Shown here: positions 55,204 through 63,034 of the stretch, piece by piece
Layout of the letters: every line of letters starts with the position of its first letter
How positions within the stretch are numbered: position 1 is the stretch's first letter
Source: Streptoverticillium olivoreticuli subsp. olivoreticuli
Lineage (GTDB): Bacteria > Actinomycetota > Actinomycetes > Streptomycetales > Streptomycetaceae
Direction of reading: 5' to 3'
DNA length: 64,000 nucleotides
Assembly (NCBI RefSeq): GCF_003391135.1
Contig: NZ_CP031455.1
Span: forward strand, 6,060,001 to 6,124,000
Translations under genes and position numbers: made by a program
Notes under the pieces: model-generated
Told to the model about the DNA's origin: nothing
Database searches by the model: none
Seen by the model: only the letters and a program-made list of their open reading frames with translations

Positions 55204-55365
55204 GTCTCCCCCTCTGCCCTGGGCTGCCTCCAGCATGCCGGACCCCACTGACAGTCCTCCCCGCGATCCTCGAACCCGGGACTGGTGTCGTGCAGAACGC
55301 TATGTGGCTCTCGCCCCTGATGTGGCTGTCCAGCCTTCGAAGGAGGCAAGCGCGGTTGCGCTGCT

Positions 55366-55389
55366 CCCGTGCTGGATGGGTGCTGGATA
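55366..55389. repeat. Right direct repeat flanking the TA-STAND segment
   Basis: CCCGTGCTGGAT, then G, then GGTGCTGG and ATA, matching 50908-50932 with one substitution and one single-base gap. The bases before it (GCTGCT versus GCTTTT) also partly agree. Confidence 0.55.
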
Positions 55390-55412
55390 TTCCGACGCGG
55401 GGTCAGTGGTGA

Positions 55413-55676
55413 TCAGGTCTCGTAAACGGTGGAGCGATGTCCGACGTGAACGACCCACACGACCAGTTCGCCGTTGTCGATGGTGTAGACGACCCGGTAG
55501 TCGCCGACTCGTAGGCGGCGGCGCTCCGGCTGGGAGACGAGTGCGGTGGTGTTGAAGCCGAAGGGGTCACTCTCCAGCTCTGTCAGCTTGGCCAGGATGC
55601 GCAGGGCCATGTCCCGTGGGATCTTTCGAAGCTCGGCATGGGCCTCGGGACGAAAGACGGTGCGGTAGTTACTCAC
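55413..55676 (-). CDS. relE: RelE/ParE-superfamily toxin
   Basis: 87 residues. The pattern YRTVFRPEAHAELRKIPRDMALRILAKL, ERRRLRVGDYRVVYTIDNGELVVWVVHVGHRSTVYE is typical of RelE toxins, with Arg in RRRLRVGDYRVVY and a C-terminal VGHRSTVY. It probably cleaves translated mRNA. The GTG at 55676 overlaps the antitoxin stop by eight bases. Confidence 0.93.
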   Translation of the reverse strand: MSNYRTVFRPEAHAELRKIPRDMALRILAKLTELESDPFGFNTTALVSQPERRRLRVGDYRVVYTIDNGELVVWVVHVGHRSTVYET

Positions 55677-55938
55677 TGCGCGCCAGCGTCTCCTTCATGA
55701 CGTCCTCGATCGGGATGCCAGCCGAACGGTTCGCCATGCGCTCGTCGATGATCCGGTTGATCTCCTGCTCTTCCCACTTCTGGTACTTGCGCAGGACGTC
55801 GATCGAGACGACGGCGGCGACCTCCTTGCCCCGTCGTGTGATCACGGTGGGCACGTCGTCACGGTCGGCCCGTTCGACGACTTCGGCCAAGTGCGCGCGG
55901 ACGTCACGGATGGACTCTATGGGCAGCGGCTGCGTCAT
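55669..55938 (-). CDS. Phd/YefM-type antitoxin paired with RelE
   Basis: 89 residues. The N-terminal DNA-binding part (IESIRDVRAHLAEVVERADRDDVPTVITRRGKEVAAVVSID) is the Phd/YefM fold; the C-terminus (IIDERMANRSAGIPIEDVMKETLAR) is the likely toxin-binding helix. The ATG at 55938 is preferred because palindromic promoter sites lie directly upstream. Gene order antitoxin then toxin matches the other pair on the far side of the STAND gene. Confidence 0.92.
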   Translation of the reverse strand: MTQPLPIESIRDVRAHLAEVVERADRDDVPTVITRRGKEVAAVVSIDVLRKYQKWEEQEINRIIDERMANRSAGIPIEDVMKETLARSE

Positions 55939-55947
55939 GTGCTCAAG

Positions 55948-55973
55948 GGTACCGGATGTACCATGTGTACACA
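55948..55973. promoter_or_regulatory. Double GTAC-type operator before the phd-relE pair
   Basis: GGTAC-CGGAT-GTACC (55948-55962) is followed by the perfect palindrome TGTGTACACA (55964-55973). Both centre on GTAC, like the yefM dyad at 50980, and lie just ahead of the antitoxin start. Confidence 0.65.
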
Positions 55974-56023
55974 ACGGCTCTCGCTGCCATCGGCCCGTGC
56001 CGGATGAGTCCCTGGGGGTGGCC

Positions 56024-56533
56024 CTACGGCACCACCGACGAGTGGTGGTTGACGATCAGCCAGTGCCCGCCGCGCAGTTCATAGACGAATGTGTAGCGCG
56101 CGTCGGTCTTGCCGGCCTTGCCGTTCTTGTCCGTCAGGGTGAACTGGTACAGGCCGGTGTCGATCGCCGACCTGGGACCGAGAACGGTGATGTGCCGCTC
56201 CTGGATCCTGCCCTGGGGCTTCTGCTGGAGGAAGTGCTCGAAGTAGTCGACGATTCTGTCGTGAGTGGTGCGGATCTCTGACGACTGCGTCGGCAGCAGG
56301 ACGGCGTCGGGCGCGTAGAGAGCCGCGACGGCACGGGCGTTCCGTGTGGCCAGCGCCGCGTTCCACCGGTCGAACAGGGCGGCGATCCGCCGCGGGGTGG
56401 GCTTCGCGACAACCGCGTGGTGCGCCGTACGCGCGTCAGGGGGCGGACCCCCGGCGGCGTGGGCCGGACCCGCGCCGGCGAGCAGAACCGCGGCGGCGAC
56501 GACGGCTGTCCGGACGGGGGTTCTCCGTGTCAT
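56024..56533 (-). CDS. Secreted NTF2-like (SgcJ/EcaC-type) protein
   Basis: 169 residues with a signal peptide (AVVAAAVLLAGAGPAHA). The mature domain is a cone-shaped NTF2-like fold: RRIAALFDRWNAALATRNARAVAALYAPDAVLLPT, IVDYFEHFLQQKP and WLIVNHHSS. Members are often annotated SgcJ/EcaC; the ligand is unknown. The ATG at 56533 follows GGAGG. Confidence 0.88.
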   Translation of the reverse strand: MTRRTPVRTAVVAAAVLLAGAGPAHAAGGPPPDARTAHHAVVAKPTPRRIAALFDRWNAALATRNARAVAALYAPDAVLLPTQSSEIRTTHDRIVDYFEHFLQQKPQGRIQERHITVLGPRSAIDTGLYQFTLTDKNGKAGKTDARYTFVYELRGGHWLIVNHHSSVVP

Positions 56534-56647
56534 GGGTCCTCCGGTGATCCTCAGCGGAACGATCAAGTCCGCTTTCAGCATCACCTCCCGCAGGGACCAG
56601 GGCACGCCGACCGACGGCAAGCGGGGCAGGGCTCGTCACCGGCACAC

Positions 56648-56685
56648 ACGTAAGGGCCGAGCTCCGGTGAGCTCGGCCCTTACGT
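56648..56685. terminator. Terminator downstream of the Uma2-family gene
   Basis: ACGTAAGGGCCGAGCTC (56648-56664) pairs perfectly over 17 bp with GAGCTCGGCCCTTACGT (56669-56685) across a CGGT loop. It lies just beyond the stop of the Uma2-family gene. Confidence 0.85.
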
Positions 56686-56708
56686 TCGTCACCGCCCCGG
56701 GCGGCCGT

Positions 56709-57284
56709 TCACTTGCCGGGAACGAGCGCGTCCAGGTCGAGCTCGATGTCGAACGGCACGGGACGCTTCAGGGTGCCCCGGAAGATCCCGGCCGGGGCGT
56801 AGCGGCCGGTCGGCCCGTCCAGCTCGTAGACGTGGACGACCGGTGCGCCGTCCTCCTCCTCGATGCACCAGTAATTCGGAATCCCCGCTTTGGCGTACTT
56901 GTGTAGCTTCACTGTCCGGTCGCGGTGCGCGGACTCGGGTGAGACCACCTCCACCACCAGCTGCACCTCCTCCGGCGCGAACCAGGTGCGGTCGGGGGCG
57001 AAGGGAGCGGTGGTCACCAGAACATCGGGTTCGGGGCGGTTGTGTTCGTCGAGACGGATCGTCATCTCGCGCTCGATCTCGATGCCGGTCGGTGCCCGAT
57101 CCATGAGGGTCGCGGTCAGAACGGTGACAAGGCGGCCATGCCAGGACCGCTGCGGCGACATCATGAATACAAGGGCTCCGTCGATCAGCTCGGTGTGCCG
57201 TGGCGCATGCGGGAGTCGGTCCAGATCCTCCGCGACCCAGCCCTCGGGCCGGGGCGGATGCATCCAGTCAGGCAGGGCGGTCAT
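56709..57284 (-). CDS. Uma2-family PD-(D/E)xK nuclease-fold protein
   Basis: 191 residues of the Uma2 (DUF820) family, common in actinobacteria and cyanobacteria. The fold signatures are EPDVLVTTAPFA, LVVEVVSPESAHRDRTVKLHKYAKAGIPNYWCIEEED and TELIDGALVF. The Asp, Glu and Lys of the nuclease core are present (PDV, VEVVS, VKLHKY). Biological role unknown. The ATG at 57284 has GGTGGAG upstream. Confidence 0.9.
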   Translation of the reverse strand: MTALPDWMHPPRPEGWVAEDLDRLPHAPRHTELIDGALVFMMSPQRSWHGRLVTVLTATLMDRAPTGIEIEREMTIRLDEHNRPEPDVLVTTAPFAPDRTWFAPEEVQLVVEVVSPESAHRDRTVKLHKYAKAGIPNYWCIEEEDGAPVVHVYELDGPTGRYAPAGIFRGTLKRPVPFDIELDLDALVPGK

Positions 57285-57352
57285 GGCTCCACCGTAGCGA
57301 TTCGGCCGGGCCCCGGCCACGAGATCCCGGGCAGTGCGCTCGCCTGCCCGCG

Positions 57353-58297
57353 TCACCCGAAGAAGTCCAGCAGCGCCTCCGTCACCGCTTCCGGTTGTTC
57401 CTCCACCAGGTAGTTGCGGGTGTTCTTGATCTCCTTGACCTCGACGTCCGTGCCCTGGGCGGGGAGGGCGCGGCGCATGTAGTCGTAGAAGGCGCCGTAG
57501 GCCAGGCCCAGCATCGGGGCGGTCACCTTGGGGTAGGCGTTGAAGTCCGCGATGTCCTCGCGGTAGGCCTGGAACCAGCCCTGGCCGGCGCGGATCGCCT
57601 CCGGCGCGGAGTAGGCGCGGGCGTAGATGTCGCGGTCGCGCGGGGTGATCGCGTCCGGGTTCAGCAGGCTCAGGTTGAACATGTAGTCGACGAGGTGGCG
57701 GTAGCGGCCGTCGGCGAGGAGCTGCTCCGGGAGGTCCTGGACCTGTTGGAAGGCGAGCCACCAGCGGTGGGGGCCCTGGTCGCCGGGGCGGGGGACCATG
57801 GGGAAGTCGTAGTAACTGTCGTCGATGTGGGTGGTGTTGAGGATCGCCACCTTCGCCGTGGCCGCCGGGTGGTTGGCGGCGTGGGCGAAGGCGACCATGG
57901 CACCGATGCCGTGCCCGGCGATATTGATCCGCTCGTGGCCGAGGTGGCGGGCCAGCTCGTGGACGTCCCGGGCCATGTTCTTCTTCGTGAAGCCGGACCG
58001 CGGCTTCTCCGAGCCGCCCATGCCCCGGATGTCGACCGCGATGACCTGATGGCGCTCGGCCAGGGCGGGCATGACCTTGCGGTACTCCCACCACGTCTCG
58101 GGCCAGCCGGGCAGCAGGACCAGCGGGGTCCCCTCGCCGCCCGTCACATAGTGCAGTCCGACCCCGTTGACCTTCGCGTACCGGCTGCTGAAGGCGCCGT
58201 CCAGGGACGCCGCCAGATGGGTGTCGGTGGTTTCCCCGCTCGTGACGCCCGTGACGCCCGTGACCGGATCCGGTGCCGTGTCGGTGTCCGTCGACAT
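57353..58297 (-). CDS. Alpha/beta hydrolase (epoxide hydrolase-like)
   Basis: 314 residues. The oxyanion motif LLPGWPETWWEYRKVMPALA, the RGMGGSEKPRSGFTKKNMARDVHEL segment and nucleophile-elbow region INIAGHGIGAMVAFAHAA are seen. The elbow reads GHGIG rather than GHDWG or GHSMG, so the usual Asp or Ser nucleophile is replaced by Gly and activity is uncertain. GAGGGGGAAG precedes the ATG. Confidence 0.88.
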   Translation of the reverse strand: MSTDTDTAPDPVTGVTGVTSGETTDTHLAASLDGAFSSRYAKVNGVGLHYVTGGEGTPLVLLPGWPETWWEYRKVMPALAERHQVIAVDIRGMGGSEKPRSGFTKKNMARDVHELARHLGHERINIAGHGIGAMVAFAHAANHPAATAKVAILNTTHIDDSYYDFPMVPRPGDQGPHRWWLAFQQVQDLPEQLLADGRYRHLVDYMFNLSLLNPDAITPRDRDIYARAYSAPEAIRAGQGWFQAYREDIADFNAYPKVTAPMLGLAYGAFYDYMRRALPAQGTDVEVKEIKNTRNYLVEEQPEAVTEALLDFFG

Positions 58298-58658
58298 TTC
58301 GCTTCCCCCTCAACCCGGTGGGTTTGAACTTCAAACCCTGTGATTTCGATGAAGATAACAACATCGGGGGAGATCGGCCAGAGGCCCTCGGGAGGCAACT
58401 GGAGCGCCCGGAGCGGTAGTTGACGACCTTGCCGCTCCGTCACGGAGAGTGGCGGACGCGCGGTATCGGATGGTGAGCGTGCGGCGCATAATTGCAGAAG
58501 TGCCTGGGGGGAGTGCCGGTCGCACATGCTGCTCTCGCCGCCAACTACACGTCCCTGAACTGCAATTCACTGCATCTAGTGAATCCTTGGCCTGTAGTTG
58601 CGCATCGCAACCCAGGGTTGCCAAGCTGTTGCGGACTGTCAACCTGTTGGGAGTGGCC
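58298..58658. promoter_or_regulatory. 361-base divergent promoter region with two dyads
   Basis: Between the hydrolase (leftward) and the GntR gene (rightward). ATTCACT-GCATCT-AGTGAAT (58565-58584) and GTTGCG-CAT-CGCAAC (58597-58611) are perfect inverted repeats lying 50-95 bases before the GntR start. They are likely operators. No gene is seen in the interval. Confidence 0.6.
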
Positions 58659-59411
58659 GTGGCCTTCGGTGACCAGCCCGCATACCTCCGAGTCGCCGGT
58701 GATCTTCGCCAGAAGATCGTCGCAGGCGAGCTGCCGCCGCACACACGCCTCCCCTCCCAGGCCCGCATCCGCGAGCAGTACGGCGTCTCGGACACCGTCG
58801 CCCTGGAGGCCCGCAAGGTCCTGATGGCCGAGGGTCTGGTGGAGGGGAGATCCGGGTCCGGCACCTATGTGCGCGAGCAGCCCGTGCCGCGAGCCCTGGC
58901 GCGTACGGGCTACCGCACGGCCGGCGAGTCCACGCCGTTCCGTCAGGAGCAGGCCGACAGCAGGGTCAAGGGCACCTGGGAGTCGCGCAGCGAGCAGGTC
59001 GCGGTGGACTCCGTGCTGGCGCGCAGGCTGCGCGTCGCCGCGGGCGACCGCGCGATGCGCACCGACTATCTCTTCCGGGCCGGGGGCGAGCCGGTGATGC
59101 TCTCCACCTCCTGGGAGCCCCTCGCGCTCACCGGGCGCACGCCCGTGATGCTCCCCGAGGAGGGGCCGCTGGCCGGGCGCGGTGTCGTCGAGCGGATGGC
59201 CGCCATCGACCTGATCGTCGACAACGTCGCGGAGGAGGTCAGCGCGCGGCCCGGCCTCGCGGAGGAGGTGCTGGCACTCGGCGGCGTCCCCGGGCACTAC
59301 GTGGTGGTGGTCTCGCGCACCTATTTCGCGGGCGGCTGTCCGGTCGAGACGGCGGATGTGGTGGTGCTCGCCGAGCGCTATCGCGTCGCGTACCACCTGC
59401 CGGTCAAATAG
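58659..59411 (+). CDS. GntR-family regulator with UTRA domain
   Basis: 250 residues. The winged-helix domain is AYLRVAGDLRQKIVAGELPPHTRLPSQARIREQYGVSDTVALEARKVLMAEGLVEGRSGSGTYV (HutC/YvoA group). The UTRA effector domain ends with YFAGGCPVETADVVVLAERYRVAYHL. It probably autoregulates through the dyads upstream. The GTG at 58659 has GGGAG; another GTG lies two codons earlier. Confidence 0.92.
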   Translation: MAFGDQPAYLRVAGDLRQKIVAGELPPHTRLPSQARIREQYGVSDTVALEARKVLMAEGLVEGRSGSGTYVREQPVPRALARTGYRTAGESTPFRQEQADSRVKGTWESRSEQVAVDSVLARRLRVAAGDRAMRTDYLFRAGGEPVMLSTSWEPLALTGRTPVMLPEEGPLAGRGVVERMAAIDLIVDNVAEEVSARPGLAEEVLALGGVPGHYVVVVSRTYFAGGCPVETADVVVLAERYRVAYHLPVK

Positions 59412-59739
59412 CCAGGCCGCGCCGGACCCGCGTCCGCTACCACCTGCTCGTCAAGCGGCCATGAAGTCCGCGTGAACTGCCTCCGGACGTCCGGCGTACG
59501 CGTCCTGAAGATCGGTTTTCGGCCGCCCGTGATCCACTCCCCGATCTGTACCGGCAGGTAGGAAGTGTGCATTGTGTACCGCTTTGCCCCGATAGGGCAG
59601 GGCGTTTTTTAGTGTTGCAAACCTCACATACGGCCAGGTCAGAGCCTTTTCGCGGAATGCAATCGTCCAAATCGCTCGTACGATGGCGCGGTTTGTGTCC
59701 TGCCCGTGGGGGAGAAGAAAGCAAAGGAGATCCGGGGCG
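59412..59739. other. 328-base intergenic region with a weak terminator
   Basis: No gene seen. GCCC-CGATA-GGGC (59586-59598) is followed by AGGGCG and six T (59605-59610), a weak rightward terminator for the GntR gene. The remainder holds the promoter of the permease. Confidence 0.5.
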
Positions 59740-61383
59740 TTGAGTACCGAGCAGGGTTCCCACTCCAACTACCGCCGGACCCTCGGTCCGGTGGCGTTGA
59801 CCGCCGTCGGCCTCGGGTCGATCATCGGCTCCGGCTGGCTCTTCGGCGCCCAGCGGGCCGCGGCCATCGCCGGTCCCGCCGCGATCCTCGCCTGGGTCAT
59901 AGGCGCGGCCGTCGCACTGACCATCGCGCTCACCTACAGCGAGCTCGGCGCGATGTTCCCCAAGGCCGGCGGCATGGTCCGCTACGGCCAGTACTCGCAC
60001 GGCTCGCTCGCCGGCTACCTCGCCGCGTGGGCCAACTGGATCGCGATCGTCTCCGTCATCCCCGGTGAGGCGACCGCCTCCGTGCAGTACATGAGCTCCT
60101 GGAAGTGGAGCTGGGCCAAGGAGCTGTACGACGGCAAGGAGCTGACGGGCAGCGGTGTGGCGCTGGCCAGCGTCCTGCTGCTCTTCTACTTCTTCCTCAA
60201 CTGGTTCGCGATCACCCTCTTCGCGAAGACCAACAACGCGATCACCGTGTTCAAGGTCGTCATCCCGGTCCTGACCGCGGGCGCCCTGATGTGGGCGCAC
60301 TTCGACACCAAGAACATCGAGTCCGCGGGCGGCTTCACGCCGAACGGCTGGAGCTCGGTCTTCACCGCGGTCGCGCTCTCCGGCATCGTCTGGGCCTTCA
60401 ACGGCTTCCAGTCCCCGCTGAACATGGCCGGCGAGGCCCGCAACCCGGGCAAGTCGCTGCCGAAGGCCGTCATCAGCTCGATCCTGATCGCGCTGGTCAT
60501 CTACATCGCGCTCCAGATCGCCTTCCTGATGGCCGTGCCGGCGAGCGACCTCTCCAGCCACGGCTGGGTGGACCTGGGCAAGATCTACAACTCGCCGCTC
60601 GCCGACCTGGCCGTCGCCTGGGGCCTGAACTGGCTCGCGATGCTGCTGTACGCGGACGCCTTCATCTCCCCGTCCGGCACGGGCATGATCTACGCCGCCA
60701 CCACCTCGCGCATGATCCAGGGCGTGCAGGAGAACGGCCACCTGCCCGGCGTCTTCGGCAAGGTCGACAAGAAGACCGGCGTGCCGCGCCCGGCGCTGCT
60801 GCTCAACCTCGTCGTCGCGTTCATGTTCCTGGCCGTCTTCCGCGGCTGGGGCTCGCTCGCCGAGATCGTCTCGGTGGCCACCGTCATCTCGTACATCACC
60901 GGCCCCGTCGCCGTGATGTCGCTGCGCCGCATCGCGCCGGACATCAAGCGCCCGGTCATGCTGAAGGCCATGCCGGTCATCGCCCCCGTCGCGATGGTCT
61001 TCGGCTCGCTGGTCCTGTACTGGGCCCGCTGGCCGCTCACCGGCAAGGTCATCCTGATCATGGCCGTCGGCCTGCCGATCTGGGCCTGGTACGAGCTGCG
61101 CAAGCCGTGGGCCGAGCTCAAGCCGCACCTCAAGGCCGGCGTCTGGATGGTCGCGTACCTGCTGGTCATGGCCTTTGTGTCGTGGGCCGGCGGCACGGAG
61201 TTCGGCGGCAAGGGCTACCTGGCCCAGGGCTGGGACATCGCCGTCGTCGTGCTGCTCGCGCTCGGCTTCTACATGTGGGGCGTACGGAGCGCCTGGCGCA
61301 ACCCCACCCTGGTCGAGACCGAGAAGGAGATGCGCGCCGAGCAGGAGCACGAGGAAGCCGCGCTCTCGGACGCCAAGGCGTAA
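59740..61383 (+). CDS. Amino-acid permease, TTG start
   Basis: 547 residues with about 13 membrane helices and an unusually long C-terminal acidic tail (EKEMRAEQEHEEAALSDAKA). The first helix has ALTAVGLGSIIGSGWLFGAQRAA and the helix 6 region SGIVWAFNGFQSPLNMAGEARNPGKSLPKAVISS, the APC hallmark. The start is TTG at 59740, 10 bases after AAAGGAG; the only earlier ATG (59683) has no site and would add a charged leader. Substrate not known. Confidence 0.85.
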   Translation: MSTEQGSHSNYRRTLGPVALTAVGLGSIIGSGWLFGAQRAAAIAGPAAILAWVIGAAVALTIALTYSELGAMFPKAGGMVRYGQYSHGSLAGYLAAWANWIAIVSVIPGEATASVQYMSSWKWSWAKELYDGKELTGSGVALASVLLLFYFFLNWFAITLFAKTNNAITVFKVVIPVLTAGALMWAHFDTKNIESAGGFTPNGWSSVFTAVALSGIVWAFNGFQSPLNMAGEARNPGKSLPKAVISSILIALVIYIALQIAFLMAVPASDLSSHGWVDLGKIYNSPLADLAVAWGLNWLAMLLYADAFISPSGTGMIYAATTSRMIQGVQENGHLPGVFGKVDKKTGVPRPALLLNLVVAFMFLAVFRGWGSLAEIVSVATVISYITGPVAVMSLRRIAPDIKRPVMLKAMPVIAPVAMVFGSLVLYWARWPLTGKVILIMAVGLPIWAWYELRKPWAELKPHLKAGVWMVAYLLVMAFVSWAGGTEFGGKGYLAQGWDIAVVVLLALGFYMWGVRSAWRNPTLVETEKEMRAEQEHEEAALSDAKA

Positions 61384-61400
61384 CTCCGCAAGCAGTGTCC

Positions 61401-61451
61401 CCGCAGGGGGCGGTCACGGGTCCACGACGGGCCTGCGACCGCCCCCTGCGG
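61401..61451. terminator. Terminator after the permease gene
   Basis: CCGCAGGGGGCGGTC (61401-61415) pairs perfectly with GACCGCCCCCTGCGG (61437-61451) around a 21-base loop. Confidence 0.75.
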
Positions 61452-61690
61452 CGTTCCGGGGGAGATCCGGCGGTTGCGCGTGCGCATGCCGCGGGCAAGT
61501 CCGGGTAACGGCCAGGAGCGGCCTCGGGGAAGCGGCGAGGGACCGCTTGGCCAAATGCGTACCTCTTCGTGAAAAAGCGTATCCGCTGAGTAAAGGTCGG
61601 GCGTAGGCTCGGGCATATGCGGACTGCGGTTTCTCCGGGAAACGCCAGACGGTATGCGCCGGTGGGCACGGCGGCGGGAAGGCGGGGGCG

Positions 61691-61870
61691 ATGACTGACA
61701 GCGGACCGGTCCTGCCCTGGCTGGTGATCCGTCAGGAGGGCAACGGCAACCGCTACCGCGTCGGGCGCTATGCCACGAAGACGGAGGCCGAGGAGGTCGC
61801 CGACCGGCTCGACGCCGGTGGCCGCCGACAGCTCTACGTCGTCGTGCGGGTGGGGCGCGCGGTCTCCTGA
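61691..61870 (+). CDS. Tiny SPOR-like protein (59 residues)
   Basis: The product begins MTDSGPVLPWLVIRQEGNG and ends YVVVRVGRAVS. It has the shape of a SPOR-type domain: a strand (LPWLVIRQ), YRVGRYATKTEAEEVADRLDA and a final strand. Such small proteins are common in Streptomyces; function unknown. GGAAGGCGGGGG precedes the ATG. It is followed closely by the Nudix gene. Confidence 0.75.
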   Translation: MTDSGPVLPWLVIRQEGNGNRYRVGRYATKTEAEEVADRLDAGGRRQLYVVVRVGRAVS

Positions 61871-61898
61871 CGCGAGCCCGGCGCATAGGCTGCACCCC

Positions 61899-62297
61899 AT
61901 GACGACGGCGCGTGTGGTGGTGGGTGGAGCGGTGTTCGACCAGGGGCGGCTGCTCGCCGCGCGGCGCAGTGCGCCGCCCGAGCTGGCCGGTCGCTGGGAG
62001 CTGCCCGGAGGCAAGCTCGAACCCGGTGAGACGGCCGAGCAGGCGCTGGTCCGGGAGCTGCGCGAGGAGCTCGGCGTCGAGGTCGAGCCGCTGGAGCGGG
62101 TCGCGGGGGAGTGGCCCCTGCGGCCGCCGTTCGTGCTGCACGTGTGGACGGCGAAGCTCGTCTCGGGCACGGTGCGCGCCCTTCAGGACCACGACGAGGT
62201 GCGCTGGTTGACGCCCGACCGCGTCGACGAGGTCGACTGGCTGGACGAGGACAGGCCCGCCGTGGCGGCGGCCGTCCGCCTGCTCGCGGGCGCGTAG
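61899..62297 (+). CDS. Nudix hydrolase (MutT-like)
   Basis: 132 residues. The Nudix box is complete: GGKLEPGETAEQALVRELREELGVEVE. Preceding WELPGG and the length fit MutT-type sanitisers of oxidised nucleotides, though other nucleoside diphosphate derivatives are possible. The ATG at 61899 lies 28 bases after the SPOR-like gene, so they may be co-transcribed. Confidence 0.9.
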   Translation: MTTARVVVGGAVFDQGRLLAARRSAPPELAGRWELPGGKLEPGETAEQALVRELREELGVEVEPLERVAGEWPLRPPFVLHVWTAKLVSGTVRALQDHDEVRWLTPDRVDEVDWLDEDRPAVAAAVRLLAGA

Positions 62298-62492
62298 GGG
62301 CCGCCCGCCGGGGCCATGCGATCTTGGCCGGGCCCCGTCACCCGCCCGTCGCGCCGTACTCCATCCGTGTCACAGACCCCGCCCGCCGCCGCCAAGAAGA
62401 TAGTCGGCCTGCCATATCGGGTATGTGCTGATTATTCTCCCCGAACCGGGGCAATCCCGGTGGGGTTCGCAGCGGTCTGGGAAGTGGTCGGC

Positions 62493-62903
62493 GTGAGCGA
62501 CAGCGCAGGGACCCTGGCGTCCACGCCCGGATTCGCCGAGTGGAGCTTCCCCGCCGAGGCGGGCGCCGTACGGACCGCTCGTACGCTCGTGCGCGACACC
62601 CTGCGCGACTGGGGCCTCGAGGCGGTCACCGATGTGACGGTGCTGCTGGTCAGCGAGCTGGTCACCAATTCCCTGCGGTACGCGAGCGGCCCCATCGGCG
62701 TACGGATGTACTCCCGCGCCGGCCCCGTCCTGCTCGTCGAGGTCTCCGACCCGCTGCCCGACCCGCCCCAGGAGCGCGCGGCCCACCCCGACGACGAGGG
62801 CGGACGCGGCCTGCAATTGGTGGCATGCACATCCCGCCGGTGGGGAACGCGCAGGGGAAACACCGGCAAGACCGTGTGGTTCGAGCTGGGCCTGCCCGGT
62901 TAG
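62493..62903 (+). CDS. RsbW/SpoIIAB-like HATPase protein
   Basis: 136 residues. The GHKL ATPase motifs are VTVLLVSELVTNSLRYA (N box), VEVSDPLPDPP (G1) and DDEGGRGLQLVACTSRRWG (G2). Stand-alone proteins of this kind in Streptomyces bind or phosphorylate anti-sigma partners. The GTG at 62493 is preceded by GGGAAGTGG; a longer start at 62316 is less likely. It lies directly before a PAS-GAF gene. Confidence 0.88.
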   Translation: MSDSAGTLASTPGFAEWSFPAEAGAVRTARTLVRDTLRDWGLEAVTDVTVLLVSELVTNSLRYASGPIGVRMYSRAGPVLLVEVSDPLPDPPQERAAHPDDEGGRGLQLVACTSRRWGTRRGNTGKTVWFELGLPG

Positions 62904-63034
62904 TAACCCCCTGGGGAGACATAGCGGGTTGAGACCGTGCTGTGATCGTGAAGTCCGTGTTCCGAGAGGCCCCGGTGCTGGATACTCGGGCTTCTGATGC
63001 CGGTGCGAGCACATGAGCCGGAGGGGACGGGCAC

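Noticed and set aside
55990..56015. Degenerate copy of the direct repeat (CCCGTGCCGGATG) just beyond phd-relE
   Set aside because: The match is short and lacks the second GGTGCTGG block, so it is not strong enough to extend the island to this point.
62978..62994. Third copy of the direct repeat around the STAND island (GGTGCTGGATA near 62980)
   Set aside because: Only about 11 bases match and the rest does not; this can arise by chance in such biased DNA.
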